Below, piece after piece: positions 7,562 through 14,081 of a DNA stretch of 14,081 nucleotides. Location of the stretch: the NCBI GenBank assembly GCA_031254225.1, contig JAIRUU010000017.1, positions 1 to 14,081 on the forward strand, read 5' to 3'. Position numbers and translations under genes: made by a program. The stretch's first letter is position 1. Each line of letters begins with the position of its first letter. This DNA comes from Candidatus Elusimicrobium euhamitermitis. GTDB lineage: Bacteria > Elusimicrobiota > Elusimicrobia > Elusimicrobiales > Elusimicrobiaceae. A model generated the notes under the pieces. The model was not told where the DNA came from and searched no databases. It was given only the letters and a program-made list of their open reading frames with translations.

Positions 7562-7600
7562 AAATACCGCGGCGTCTGCAAAAATTAAAGACCGGTATTT
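7562..7600 (+). other. Weak hairpin downstream of hydF
   Basis: Arms AAATACCG (7562-7569) and CGGTATTT (7593-7600) are an exact 8-bp inverted repeat with a 23-base loop, followed by TATTTG. It might assist hydF termination or 3'-end stability, but the loop is long and the stem modest. Confidence 0.3.
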
Positions 7601-7666
7601 TATTTGTAAAAACCGGCAAAAACGCTGTTTTAGAAAATTCAGGTAAGCGGAATCACTTTAGACGTA

Positions 7667-7707
7667 AAAAAACATAGTCCTTTTGATTATTATGGACTAT
7701 GTTTTTT
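7667..7707 (+). terminator. Rho-independent terminator after hydF
   Basis: A perfect 14-bp inverted repeat (7667-7680 and 7694-7707; core CATAGTCC/GGACTATG) with a 13-base loop, ending in six T on the plus strand. The left arm starts with a run of A, so it could act in both directions. It separates hydF from the Cys-rich gene. The 128 bases between the hydF stop and this stem hold only the weaker hairpin. Confidence 0.7.
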
Positions 7708-7713
7708 ATGATT

Positions 7714-7749
7714 TATAATATAAGTATAATTTTATGTATATTAGGGAGG
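7714..7749 (+). promoter_or_regulatory. Promoter -10 candidates and strong ribosome binding site of the Cys-rich gene
   Basis: Two perfect TATAAT boxes stand at 7714-7719 and 7725-7730. Neither has a good -35; the second would have TTTTTT at 7702-7707, inside the hydF terminator arm. AGGGAGG at 7743-7749 is a strong Shine-Dalgarno five bases before a GTG at 7755. The region is very AT-rich, so the -10 matches carry limited weight on their own. Confidence 0.45.
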
Positions 7750-7754
7750 ATTCA

Positions 7755-8600
7755 GTGAAAAAAATATTAAAAAACTCTGCGCCGGCGGTATTTCTGTTTA
7801 CAGCGGTTCTTCTTTCCGCGATACCCGCTTACAGCGCGTGTACGGACAATTACAAGGCCTGCCGCTGCAGGCAGTGGAATGGCAGCAATCTTTCGTCTTT
7901 GAGCGTTACGCTTAATGACTGCTGCTCTTTAAAACAGAACGGTTGCGACGTAAGCGCAAACTTTACCGACTCGGGAACAACGGCGGTGCAGGGCAGCGGA
8001 AGCAGCGTTTCCTGCAAAACTCCGTGTCCGTCAACATGTACAAGCGGGACAAGAAATACTTCCGTCTCTTATTCTGAAGACGGCAGTTGCTGCACAACCG
8101 CCGCAAACGACGGCAAGGTTTACCTAACCAGCACGAATGTCAGGACATATACGAGCAACTCCGTCCTTAACTATGCGACAGATTCATCGGTTTGCAATTC
8201 TTATTGCGACAGCAGTTATATTACCACCGCAAAAGCAGACTCTTCTCTGTCTCTTAATATGTGCTCTACAGCAAATTATTCCAGCGGCGTAACGCCGTGC
8301 ACAAAAAGCTCGTTTACATCATGTTATTTAAGCGATTCTTTTAACACCTCCGCATCCGCCGGCGGCGGGCCGCCTGTAGATACATGCATAGTCCCGGGTC
8401 ATGCTACATACGGCAATTGTAATAATGCGGCTTTCAAATGCAGCGGAGGCTGCACTAAGTCCGGCAATACGTGGACATGTAAGGATAATGGAGCCAATGT
8501 TACGTTCCAGCAAGCCCTGGCCACGGGAACTCAACCTCTGAATTGCTACGCATATCAATGTTTGTGTAATGTTACGGCAAGTTACGTTACATGTATATAA
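7755..8600 (+). CDS. Secreted cysteine-rich protein of unknown function
   Basis: 281 residues from GTG 7755, chosen for the AGGGAGG five bases upstream and because it gives a classical signal peptide: a KKILK basic start, a hydrophobic core of about 15 residues, and an AYSA cleavage region before the first Cys near residue 28. The mature part of about 254 residues holds 25 cysteines, including two CC pairs and CxC or CxxC-like spacings, and is otherwise Ser/Thr/Asn/Gly-rich with few charges. There are no further membrane segments. That composition suggests a disulfide-stabilised exported protein, either periplasmic or surface-located; lipidation at the first Cys is possible, but Tyr at -3 is a poor lipobox. 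I recognise no family. It stands alone between its own promoter-like region and a terminator, convergent with the lipoprotein gene. Confidence 0.75.
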   Translation: MKKILKNSAPAVFLFTAVLLSAIPAYSACTDNYKACRCRQWNGSNLSSLSVTLNDCCSLKQNGCDVSANFTDSGTTAVQGSGSSVSCKTPCPSTCTSGTRNTSVSYSEDGSCCTTAANDGKVYLTSTNVRTYTSNSVLNYATDSSVCNSYCDSSYITTAKADSSLSLNMCSTANYSSGVTPCTKSSFTSCYLSDSFNTSASAGGGPPVDTCIVPGHATYGNCNNAAFKCSGGCTKSGNTWTCKDNGANVTFQQALATGTQPLNCYAYQCLCNVTASYVTCI

Positions 8601-8618
8601 TTGTTTGAAGTATTATTA

Positions 8619-8660
8619 AAAAACACCGGCGTCCGCATTTCTGCAGACGCCGGTGTTTTT
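8619..8660. terminator. Bidirectional terminator between convergent genes
   Basis: A perfect 15-bp inverted repeat (8619-8633 and 8646-8660; core CACCGGCGTC/GACGCCGGTG) with a 12-base loop and A/T runs on both flanks. It lies 18 bases after the Cys-rich gene stop and 12 bases after the lipoprotein stop on the other strand, so it can end both transcripts. Confidence 0.88.
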
Positions 8661-8671
8661 ATTTTTTAAAT

Positions 8672-9067
8672 TTATTCGCCGTCAGAATAAGAAGAATCGT
8701 CCGTCTGCGCCGGCGCGGACGAAGCGTCCGCCGTCTGATAGCCGCTGCCGCCCATATAACGTTTGGGGCGTTTCATGGGGCCGGGCGTAGTTTTGCCAGC
8801 CGCGGCTTTTGCGGCCGGCGGAGCATCAATGGGCATGTCCTGCTCGTCAAAATAAAAAGTGTCCCTGGGCTGTATGCGGAAAATATAATCAGACTCTATT
8901 ATCGGCGGCGCGGCCCTGCGTTCGGACTGGAGAGAAGGTTTGCTAGCCGTCTGGTATTCGCCGTCTTCTATATAAAGTTTTTTGGCCTGCGTGGTCTGTT
9001 TGTCTTGCGAAGAAGAGCACGCGCACACCGCAAAAGCAGATAAAAGCAACACTGAAAATTTTTTCAT
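8672..9067 (-). CDS. Small predicted lipoprotein of unknown function
   Basis: 131 residues. The N-terminus MKKFSVLLLSAFAVCACSSS is a type II signal peptide with Cys17 after Val-Cys-Ala as the likely lipidated residue, followed by a Ser-rich linker. The mature protein of about 115 residues is Ala/Pro/Ser/Gln-rich and looks mostly disordered. One more ordered stretch runs near residues 56-76 (IIESDYIFRIQPRDTFYFDE). No family is recognised. The ATG overlaps the folD TGA as ATGA and GGAG lies five bases upstream, so it is the last gene of the xerC-to-folD operon. Its place two genes after lptD could hint at an envelope role, but nothing in the sequence proves that. Confidence 0.75.
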   Translation of the reverse strand: MKKFSVLLLSAFAVCACSSSQDKQTTQAKKLYIEDGEYQTASKPSLQSERRAAPPIIESDYIFRIQPRDTFYFDEQDMPIDAPPAAKAAAGKTTPGPMKRPKRYMGGSGYQTADASSAPAQTDDSSYSDGE

Positions 9068-9945
9068 AGCGTCTCCGGTCCCCTTTCTACAGATATTATA
9101 ATGTTTTCAAGCAGACATGCAAGAGTTACCGGCCCTACTCCGCCGGGCACGGGAGTGATTTGGGAAGCTTTGGTTTTAACGCCGTCAAAATCCACGTCTC
9201 CGCAAAAAACGCCTTTGTCGTCCTGGTTTGTGCCAACGTCAATAACTATCGCATCCTTTTTTATCATACCGATTGTAACAAACCGCGCTTTGCCGACAGC
9301 GCTTATAACAATGTCGGAATTTTGCAGGGCGTCCGCCAAATTTTTTGTGCGCGAATGACAGATTTTAACCGTAGCGTCTCTGCACGTCAGCATATGCGCG
9401 AGCGGCTTGCCGACGGTGGCGCTCCTGCCTATAACCGCGGTTTCAACGCCGGATAAATTTATTTTATAATGCTCAAGCAGCCGCATGACGGCCATGGCCG
9501 TGGCCGGCGGGAAGCCGCGCATTGCCTGCACTTCTTTCCAGTTTTTGCACATGAAAAGCCTGCCAATGCTGAGCACGGAAGAGCCGTCTATATCTTTCTC
9601 CGCCGCCAGATTTTCCCAAATTTCAGACGTGTTCAAATGTTCTGGCAGCGGCTTGGGCACTAAAACAGCGTCAATGGTTTTATCCGAAGACAGGCTTTTT
9701 ATTATCCGCAAAAATTCCGCGTGCGTCGTATTTTCCGTAATATCAATAACCTGCGCGTCAATGCCGGTTTTTTGCGCGGCCTCAATTTCTTTTTTAAGGT
9801 AAACGTAAGAACCGTAATCCGCTGCCCAGCCGATGCCGACGAGCTTCGGCTTGCGCCCGAGCCTGCGCGCGCATGCCGCGGCCCGCGCCGGAAGCGCATC
9901 CCTGATTAATCCGGCCAAAGTTTTTCCCTCTAATATCATATTCAT
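9064..9945 (-). CDS. folD: Methylenetetrahydrofolate dehydrogenase/cyclohydrolase (FolD family, variant active site)
   Basis: 293 residues. FolD interconverts methylene-, methenyl- and 10-formyl-tetrahydrofolate with NADP. Seen: YVYLKK near 48-53 with the catalytic Lys51 (Lys54 in E. coli); EKDIDG with the conserved Asp near 120; nucleotide-binding VIGRSATVGKPLAHML (171-186); HSRTKNL; AVGKARF; ITPVPGGVGPVTLA (263-276). Unusual points: the segment that reads VQLPLP in E. coli reads VPKPLP, so the conserved Gln is Pro97, and the usual PCTPxG reads GFPPAT. ATG 9945 is chosen over an upstream TTG (9954), which lies too close to the AGAGGA sequence; ATG 9939 is also possible. It begins 16 bases after the lptD stop. 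The family is clear; whether both activities remain is open. Confidence 0.88.
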   Translation of the reverse strand: MNMILEGKTLAGLIRDALPARAAACARRLGRKPKLVGIGWAADYGSYVYLKKEIEAAQKTGIDAQVIDITENTTHAEFLRIIKSLSSDKTIDAVLVPKPLPEHLNTSEIWENLAAEKDIDGSSVLSIGRLFMCKNWKEVQAMRGFPPATAMAVMRLLEHYKINLSGVETAVIGRSATVGKPLAHMLTCRDATVKICHSRTKNLADALQNSDIVISAVGKARFVTIGMIKKDAIVIDVGTNQDDKGVFCGDVDFDGVKTKASQITPVPGGVGPVTLACLLENIIISVERGPETL

Positions 9946-9961
9946 ATAATACAAAATTCCT

Positions 9962-11329
9962 CTACCGGAAATCCCCCGGCCGGCGCCACGGGTACCAGAA
10001 ACTGTCTTCCTGCGCGGTGGCGTTTGCGCGGTTTCGTTTGCCGCAGTATACGTTTACGCGGAAATTAAAAGACAGGTTTTCGTTCCTATCCACCACCCCG
10101 ATCATTATCCCCGCGTCGTGAAACTCTTTATATAGCATTAAACTTTTTGAATACGCGCTGAAAACGCCCTGCTTAATTTCAAAATCCACGCCGGCGTCAA
10201 AAGACCAGCTGTAACCGACGGGCCTGAACCAGAGCTTTGTGTTTATCAGATAACTGTTAATATTGTTTGCGTGGTTTGTCATGCCCAGCAGGCCGCGGCT
10301 TAAACGGAAAAGTTTAAAATCGCTCTGCATTATAAAAGCTTTGTTGCCGTCTTTGACGTCATACTGGTCCTGCATAAAAAGATTTAAACCGCCGTTCTGG
10401 GCGTTATAACCTATTTCGCCGAGCAGCGGGTCCATGCGGTTGCCGTAAGTCCATGCCCCGCTGTTGTCCCCCGCGTTCCAGCCGGTGCCGACGCGGGCGT
10501 ATAAAAACGGCGTCGGGCGGAAATAATTTTGTATATAAATTTTATCCGTTTCTATGCCGCCGTCCGCGGACACAGTGTCCGTCTGCAGCGTGCCGGTTGA
10601 GAAGCGTTTTAAATAATTATAAGAAACGTCAAGCGAGCCGGTAACCAGCTCCGCCCGCAGATTGCCGCCCGCGCCGGCGCGGGTAACATAGGAATTTGAA
10701 CTGCTGTTAGGGTCCCCGAAAGTCAGCCCTTCGCTGAGCGACGCGTAAGGCGTAAACGCAAAAATTTTGTTTATTTTAAACGCTCTCTGCGCCCTGTAAG
10801 CGGCGGCGGCAGTCTGCGTATAACCGTTATTTAAAATTTCCGTGTTGTTAATATTGAAAGAAAAATTGTTGACTAGGCCGAGCGGCAGCGTAAAAGGCAT
10901 AAGCTGGTAGTCAAAACGCGGAAAGGTTTTTTGCAGCGTCACGTATCTATTCTGGTTAAAATCAAACTGGTCCTGCTGCGAATAACTTATGCGCGTAATG
11001 GACTTCCTGCTCTGGCGGGAGAATGCGAAATTAATATCCTGGTCCGGCATGAATTTATAAGGGTCCGAGCGGAAAAAAGTGTCGTTAAAATACGGGTCTG
11101 ACACGCTTCTGAACTGCGACTGGTTTGTATAAATCGCGCCGCCGTCTTCCCTGTTTAACTGGGCTGAATTATCAAAAAGCTGCGCCCACGACGAGCCCGT
11201 AATCCCCCACCTGTACTTGCCCGCGACATTGTCGTTAATAGCGTAAGCCTCCGCCGTGCCTTTGACTTTATCCGTGTCTTTAACAAGCAGCTGCCCGCCG
11301 TAGCCTATGCCGGATTTTAAATAGCCGTC
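9962..11329 (-). pseudogene. lptD: lptD, C-terminal outer-membrane beta-barrel part (after in-frame TAG)
   Basis: 455 codons in the same frame as the N-terminal part and without any further stop until the terminal TAG at 9964-9962. The translation resembles LptD barrels: alternating polar and aromatic strands, DGYLKSGIGYG right after the break, SDPYFNDTFFRSDPY where LptD proteins have their conserved Y-F.D.F segment, and the C-terminal FWYPWRRPGDFR. LptD inserts LPS into the outer leaflet together with LptE. The apparent start at 11104 is an internal GTG (V) without signal peptide, so this part is not a separate gene. If the upstream stop is real and not suppressed, the barrel is not made and this stretch is a pseudogene remnant. 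Confidence 0.75.
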
Positions 11330-11332
11330 CTA
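11330..11332 (-). other. In-frame TAG interrupting lptD
   Basis: On the minus strand the frame reads ATVI-TAG-DGYLKSG. The reading frame before and after is the same, so no frameshift is involved. In a plausible LptD alignment the position is a hydrophobic or aromatic barrel residue. TAT, TAC, TTG, TGG and CAG are each one base away from TAG. TAG is also used as an ordinary terminal stop by this lptD and by the xerC/D gene, which argues against genome-wide amber reassignment. Confidence 0.85.
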
Positions 11333-12040
11333 AATTACCGTCGCTCGCAGCTGTTTTATGGGATAAAAAACAGTGCTGGTCAAAAGCCCCAGACCTGTTT
11401 TATTGCTCTGAGCAAAATCAACGTACGTCGTATACGCCCCCTGAGGGTCCAGCGAGCGCCAGAAAACAGGCAGATAAAAAACCGGAATATCGCTCAGATA
11501 CAAAAGCGCGTTGGTGCCGAAAATTCTTTTTTCGGGACTCATTGAAACAGAGCCCGCTTTAATATAATAATGCGGTTTGTCCACGTCGCAGCACGTGACC
11601 TGCGCGCCTTTATAAATCTGCCTGCCGTTTTTTACTTCCGCGCTTTGGGCGTTTAAAATCCTTATCGGCGGATATGAGGCGGAAATATTTTTAATTTTTA
11701 AATCTTTAGTCTGATAATTATATTCTAAATCCTGCCCATGAAAAACGCCGCCGGTCTGCTCCGCCTTTACCGGTCCGTTTGAAAAAACTTTATTCGCGTT
11801 CTGGTCTATTATAAGGTTATTGGCGTAGAGGCGCGTCTCGTCCGCCGACGGGGAAGTAAAAATAAGGTTTACGTTGCCCAGCAGGCTTATGGTGCGCGCG
11901 TCGGCGTTGTAGTCCAGCTTGTCGGCGTTAAAATAAATATAGCTGTCGCCCGGCGGCGCGGGCAGTTCATATTCCGCCGCGCATAAAGGCATGGCCGCGG
12001 CTAAAATTAAGAACAGCAAGGCGGTTTTTTTATTTACCAT
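11330..12040 (-). CDS. lptD: LPS assembly protein LptD, N-terminal OstA/jellyroll part, truncated by TAG
   Basis: 236 residues up to the in-frame stop. A Sec signal peptide (about 1-22, ending LCAA) is followed by the periplasmic LptA-like beta-jellyroll (about 33-150: YFNADKLDYNADARTISLLGNV, ANNLIIDQNANKVFSNGPV in pieces), then TCCDVDKPHYYIKAGSVSM (153-171) and LYLSDIPVFYLPVFW, the classic LptD junction into the barrel. With the downstream part the protein would be about 692 residues, normal for LptD. The ATG overlaps the preceding kinase stop by 11 bases. The cysteines are an adjacent pair; the spaced disulfide pattern of E. coli LptD is not evident. Produced alone, this fragment would be a soluble periplasmic domain without its barrel. 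Confidence 0.85.
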   Translation of the reverse strand: MVNKKTALLFLILAAAMPLCAAEYELPAPPGDSYIYFNADKLDYNADARTISLLGNVNLIFTSPSADETRLYANNLIIDQNANKVFSNGPVKAEQTGGVFHGQDLEYNYQTKDLKIKNISASYPPIRILNAQSAEVKNGRQIYKGAQVTCCDVDKPHYYIKAGSVSMSPEKRIFGTNALLYLSDIPVFYLPVFWRSLDPQGAYTTYVDFAQSNKTGLGLLTSTVFYPIKQLRATVI

Positions 12041-12998
12041 TATTTTGGTTCATAGCATAGAGAGCGGCGCCCAGCCCGCCGGTCTCAGGCAGCGTGGAAG
12101 TAAAAATTTTAAGTTTGTCAAACGGCGTTCTTATGCGCTGCGCGTCCAGACATTTTTTTAAAGCCGGCATAAAATATTTATTCGCGCGGGAAACGCCACC
12201 CGTCAGAACAACAGCGTCCAAATCAAGCAGCATAACCGTACTCGCTATGCCCGCGCCTACAGTGTGGCCCACGGCCTCCCACACCTTTATAGCGCTTTTG
12301 CAGCCTTTTTCCGCCGCGTCAAACACGCACTCTACTTTAAAATCCTTAAGGTCGCCCGCGCAGGCGGCCAAAATACTTTTAGGATTTTTTTTAATTTCAT
12401 TTTTGACAAGCCGCAGTATCCCATGCGTGCCGGCGTAAGATTCCAGACACCCGCGCGCGCCGCAGCCGCAGAGAGGCGCGTCCTTGGCTTCTGAAAGTTT
12501 TATGTGCCCTATTTCGCCGGCCGTGCCGTGCGAGCCCTGGAAAAGTTCTCCGTCCAAAATAAGCCCGCCGCCTATTCCCGTGCCCATAGTGATAACCAGC
12601 ACGTTTTTATATTTTTTCTTAAGCTGCAGTTCGTAAATTCCCCAGGCGGCAATCGTCGCGTCGTTGGCCACTACGGGTTTTATGCCGGTAAGTTTTTCAA
12701 TACCCTCGCCCACCTTAATATTTCTTATATGACGGCCGTTAAATTTTAAATTTGTGCCGAAACGCAAAACGCCGTTTTTATTATCCACGTCGCCCGGCAG
12801 ACCTATGCCTATCACTATTTTCTCGCCTTTAAAAAATTCCTGCCACTCGTTTACAAAATCCGCAATCTGCTTAATAAAATCATTGGGCCCTTTGCTCATA
12901 TCCGTGTCCAGACGGAAAGTAGTAACCACTTTACCGCCTTTGTTGACCGCAAAAAATTTTACAAACGTTCCGCCGACGTCTATTCCTATGGAAATCAT
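12030..12998 (-). CDS. glk: ROK-family glucokinase with zinc motif
   Basis: 322 residues from ATG 12998, chosen because MISIGIDVGGTFVKF is the normal ROK start and AGGAG lies ten bases upstream; the longer open frame runs into xerC/D. Seen: phosphate motif DVGGT (7-11); GIGLPGD (64-70); VANDATIAAWG with catalytic Asp113; MGTGIGGG (138-145); HGTAGEIGH (157-165) with the sugar-binding Glu and zinc-ligand His; CGCGARGCLES (177-187), the full zinc motif. Length and motifs match bacterial ROK glucokinases, which make glucose-6-phosphate with ATP, although ROK kinases for other hexoses are similar. It begins 22 bases after the xerC/D stop and overlaps lptD by 11 bases. A metabolic kinase between a recombinase and LPS transport looks like simple housekeeping linkage. 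Confidence 0.9.
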   Translation of the reverse strand: MISIGIDVGGTFVKFFAVNKGGKVVTTFRLDTDMSKGPNDFIKQIADFVNEWQEFFKGEKIVIGIGLPGDVDNKNGVLRFGTNLKFNGRHIRNIKVGEGIEKLTGIKPVVANDATIAAWGIYELQLKKKYKNVLVITMGTGIGGGLILDGELFQGSHGTAGEIGHIKLSEAKDAPLCGCGARGCLESYAGTHGILRLVKNEIKKNPKSILAACAGDLKDFKVECVFDAAEKGCKSAIKVWEAVGHTVGAGIASTVMLLDLDAVVLTGGVSRANKYFMPALKKCLDAQRIRTPFDKLKIFTSTLPETGGLGAALYAMNQNNGK

Positions 12999-13020
12999 AT
13001 TATTTATTCTCCTGGGATGC

Positions 13021-13905
13021 CTAAACATCCTTTGAGCGCGGGTGCGACTCCCCGTAAATTTTTTTAAGCCTTTCCAAAGACACGTGCGTGTAAACCTGCG
13101 TAGCCGCAAGACTTTTGTGGCCCAGCATTTCCTGCAGACTTCTCAAATCGCACCCGTTGTTAAGCATGTGGGTGGCAAAAGAGTGGCGCAGGCTGTGCGG
13201 CGTAATTTTCCTGGCCAGGTTTGCCTTTATTGTAATATTTTTTATAAGGTAGGCAAGCCCGTCGCCGGTCAGCCTCTTGCCCAGCCTGTTCAAAAACAAC
13301 GGCGACCCGCCGTCGTAAACCGGCCGCGCGGCCAGATATTCTTTAACGGCCTCTATCGCCGCGTCCGTTATGGGCACCAGCCTTTCTTTTGAGCCTTTGC
13401 CCATGACGCGCGCTACGCCCATATTAAAATTTACGTCGCCGACCGTCATGCCCGTAACCTCGCTCCTGCGCAGGCCGCTGGAATAAATAAGTTCAAATAA
13501 AGCCCTGTCCCGCGCGGGCATTTTGCCCTGGTTTGCCGCAGTGTCAAGCAGCCGCTCCGTCTCCGCTTCCGTCAGAAATTTGGGCAACAGGCGCTCTCTT
13601 TTTGGGCTCGGCAAAAGTTTAAAAGGGTTAATTTCAATGATGCCCTGTTTAAGCAGATATTTTGCAAAACTTCTGAGCACGGAAATTTTGCGCAGCACGG
13701 TATTTTTCTTAGAATTTTTTTCAGTAATCAGCGCCAGATACGCGCGCAGGTTTTTATGCAAAAAAAACTGCTCCGGCGTAAGTTTTTGCGCGGCAAGGTA
13801 CCCGTCCATCTCGGCCAGATCCGCGCCGTAAGCGCGCAGAGTATGGGGCGAAAAATTTTTGCCCTGCAAATGCAAAACAAACCTTGCGCTCAAAGATGTT
13901 TCCAT
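13021..13905 (-). CDS. xerC: Tyrosine recombinase XerC/XerD
   Basis: 294 residues from ATG 13905, chosen for the AGGA eight bases upstream and because METSLSARFVLHL begins the SAM-like DNA-binding domain as in XerC/D; an upstream in-frame GTG adds only non-homologous sequence. The N-terminal core-binding domain (about 1-88) is followed by the catalytic domain with the complete active site: Arg146 in SSGLRRSE, Lys170 in GKGSKER, His237 and Arg240 in HSLRHSF, His263 in LGHKS and the nucleophile Tyr272 in QVYTHV. Such enzymes resolve chromosome dimers at dif. The length and complete motifs favour a housekeeping Xer protein over an integrase, but XerC cannot be told from XerD here. No dif site is visible. 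Ends with TAG; first recognised gene of the operon. Confidence 0.9.
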   Translation of the reverse strand: METSLSARFVLHLQGKNFSPHTLRAYGADLAEMDGYLAAQKLTPEQFFLHKNLRAYLALITEKNSKKNTVLRKISVLRSFAKYLLKQGIIEINPFKLLPSPKRERLLPKFLTEAETERLLDTAANQGKMPARDRALFELIYSSGLRRSEVTGMTVGDVNFNMGVARVMGKGSKERLVPITDAAIEAVKEYLAARPVYDGGSPLFLNRLGKRLTGDGLAYLIKNITIKANLARKITPHSLRHSFATHMLNNGCDLRSLQEMLGHKSLAATQVYTHVSLERLKKIYGESHPRSKDV

Positions 13906-14081
13906 AAAGTAATTCCTGCCGCGATTGTTGTGTCGTTTCTGTAACCCGTCGTCCGCAAGAACAAATTTCACAGGGATTTGAGGGAAATTTTTATTTTCTT
14001 CCGCCAGACCAAGTACTTAGGGCGGCGCAGTACGGCGAAGGCGGAAAAAAGAAAGCGAGGCAAGCTTGCCGAGCGTATCAA
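13906..14081. other. Right edge, no supported gene; inverted-repeat structure
   Basis: All three minus-strand frames contain stops in this stretch, the longest open piece being 37 codons from the right edge to a TGA at 13968. That piece is possibly the tail of an upstream gene, but I do not recognise it. The DNA contains TTCCGCC (13999-14005) paired with GGCGGAA (14040-14046) across 34 bases, AAGTACTT inside the loop, and the 12-base palindrome GGCAAGCTTGCC (14059-14070). No convincing promoter for xerC/D was found. Confidence 0.4.

Noticed and set aside
7539..7733. tRNA or small RNA gene in the hydF downstream gap
   Set aside because: No cloverleaf or TTCRA-type arm was found. The visible structure is explained by two hairpins.
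9962..11104. An independent 380-residue outer membrane protein gene starting at 11104
   Set aside because: The start is a GTG inside a continuous LptD frame, with no ribosome binding site and no signal peptide.
11330..11332. Genome-wide reassignment of TAG to an amino acid
   Set aside because: TAG closes the xerC/D gene at normal length and the lptD gene itself just before folD. Reading through the latter would run into folD in another frame.
13000..13109. N-terminal extension of the ROK glucokinase
   Set aside because: The added residues overlap the xerC/D gene end in another frame, and the ATG at 12998 has a good Shine-Dalgarno.
1..14081. CRISPR array, insertion sequence or prophage signatures
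   Set aside because: No regularly spaced repeats, transposase or phage genes were seen. The tyrosine recombinase looks like a housekeeping Xer protein.

Overview
The window reads as chromosomal DNA of a diderm, fermentative anaerobe. An LptD-type LPS assembly protein and a lipoprotein point to an outer membrane. HydF implies an [FeFe]-hydrogenase. Isoprenoids come from the DXP (MEP) pathway, and sugar uptake relies on an MFS permease plus ROK kinases. The gene style (tight overlaps, Lys/Ala-rich proteins, an FHS-type sugar permease beside a ROK kinase) would fit Elusimicrobiota. That placement is a guess from style, not a match to a database.

Layout from left to right. (1) 1-2539, minus strand: an apparent sugar operon transcribed as MFS permease, a ROK kinase without the zinc motif, then the 5' part of a class I mannose-6-phosphate isomerase that runs off the left edge. 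It has a plausible sigma70-type promoter with a perfect short palindrome just downstream of the -10. (2) 2620-6325, minus strand: ispA-like prenyl synthase, dxs, then a LOG-family protein, with overlapping ends and a strong hairpin terminator. (3) 6372-7538, plus strand: hydF, followed by two hairpins. (4) 7755-8600, plus strand: an unrecognised secreted protein with 25 cysteines, with its own promoter-like region and a terminator shared with the convergent operon. (5) 8672-13905, minus strand: a housekeeping operon of xerC/D recombinase, zinc-motif ROK glucokinase, lptD, folD and a small lipoprotein. (6) 13906-14081: no gene I can support, but some inverted-repeat structure.

How the genes fit together. 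The left operon would import a hexose, phosphorylate it and convert mannose-6-phosphate to fructose-6-phosphate. The canonical ROK glucokinase at 12030-12998 would feed glucose into the same glycolysis. Pyruvate and glyceraldehyde-3-phosphate from glycolysis supply Dxs and, downstream, IspA. Reducing equivalents from fermentation could leave as H2 through the hydrogenase that HydF helps mature; its partners HydE and HydG and the hydrogenase itself are not in the window.

I see no clearly new multi-gene system. The observations most worth following are: an in-frame TAG that splits an otherwise intact lptD; the Cys-rich orphan exported protein; and several conserved-enzyme genes with changed signature residues (HydF His to Gln and a lost NKxD motif, Dxs GDG to SDG, FolD catalytic Gln to Pro, and a Lys-rich insertion in the prenyl synthase).
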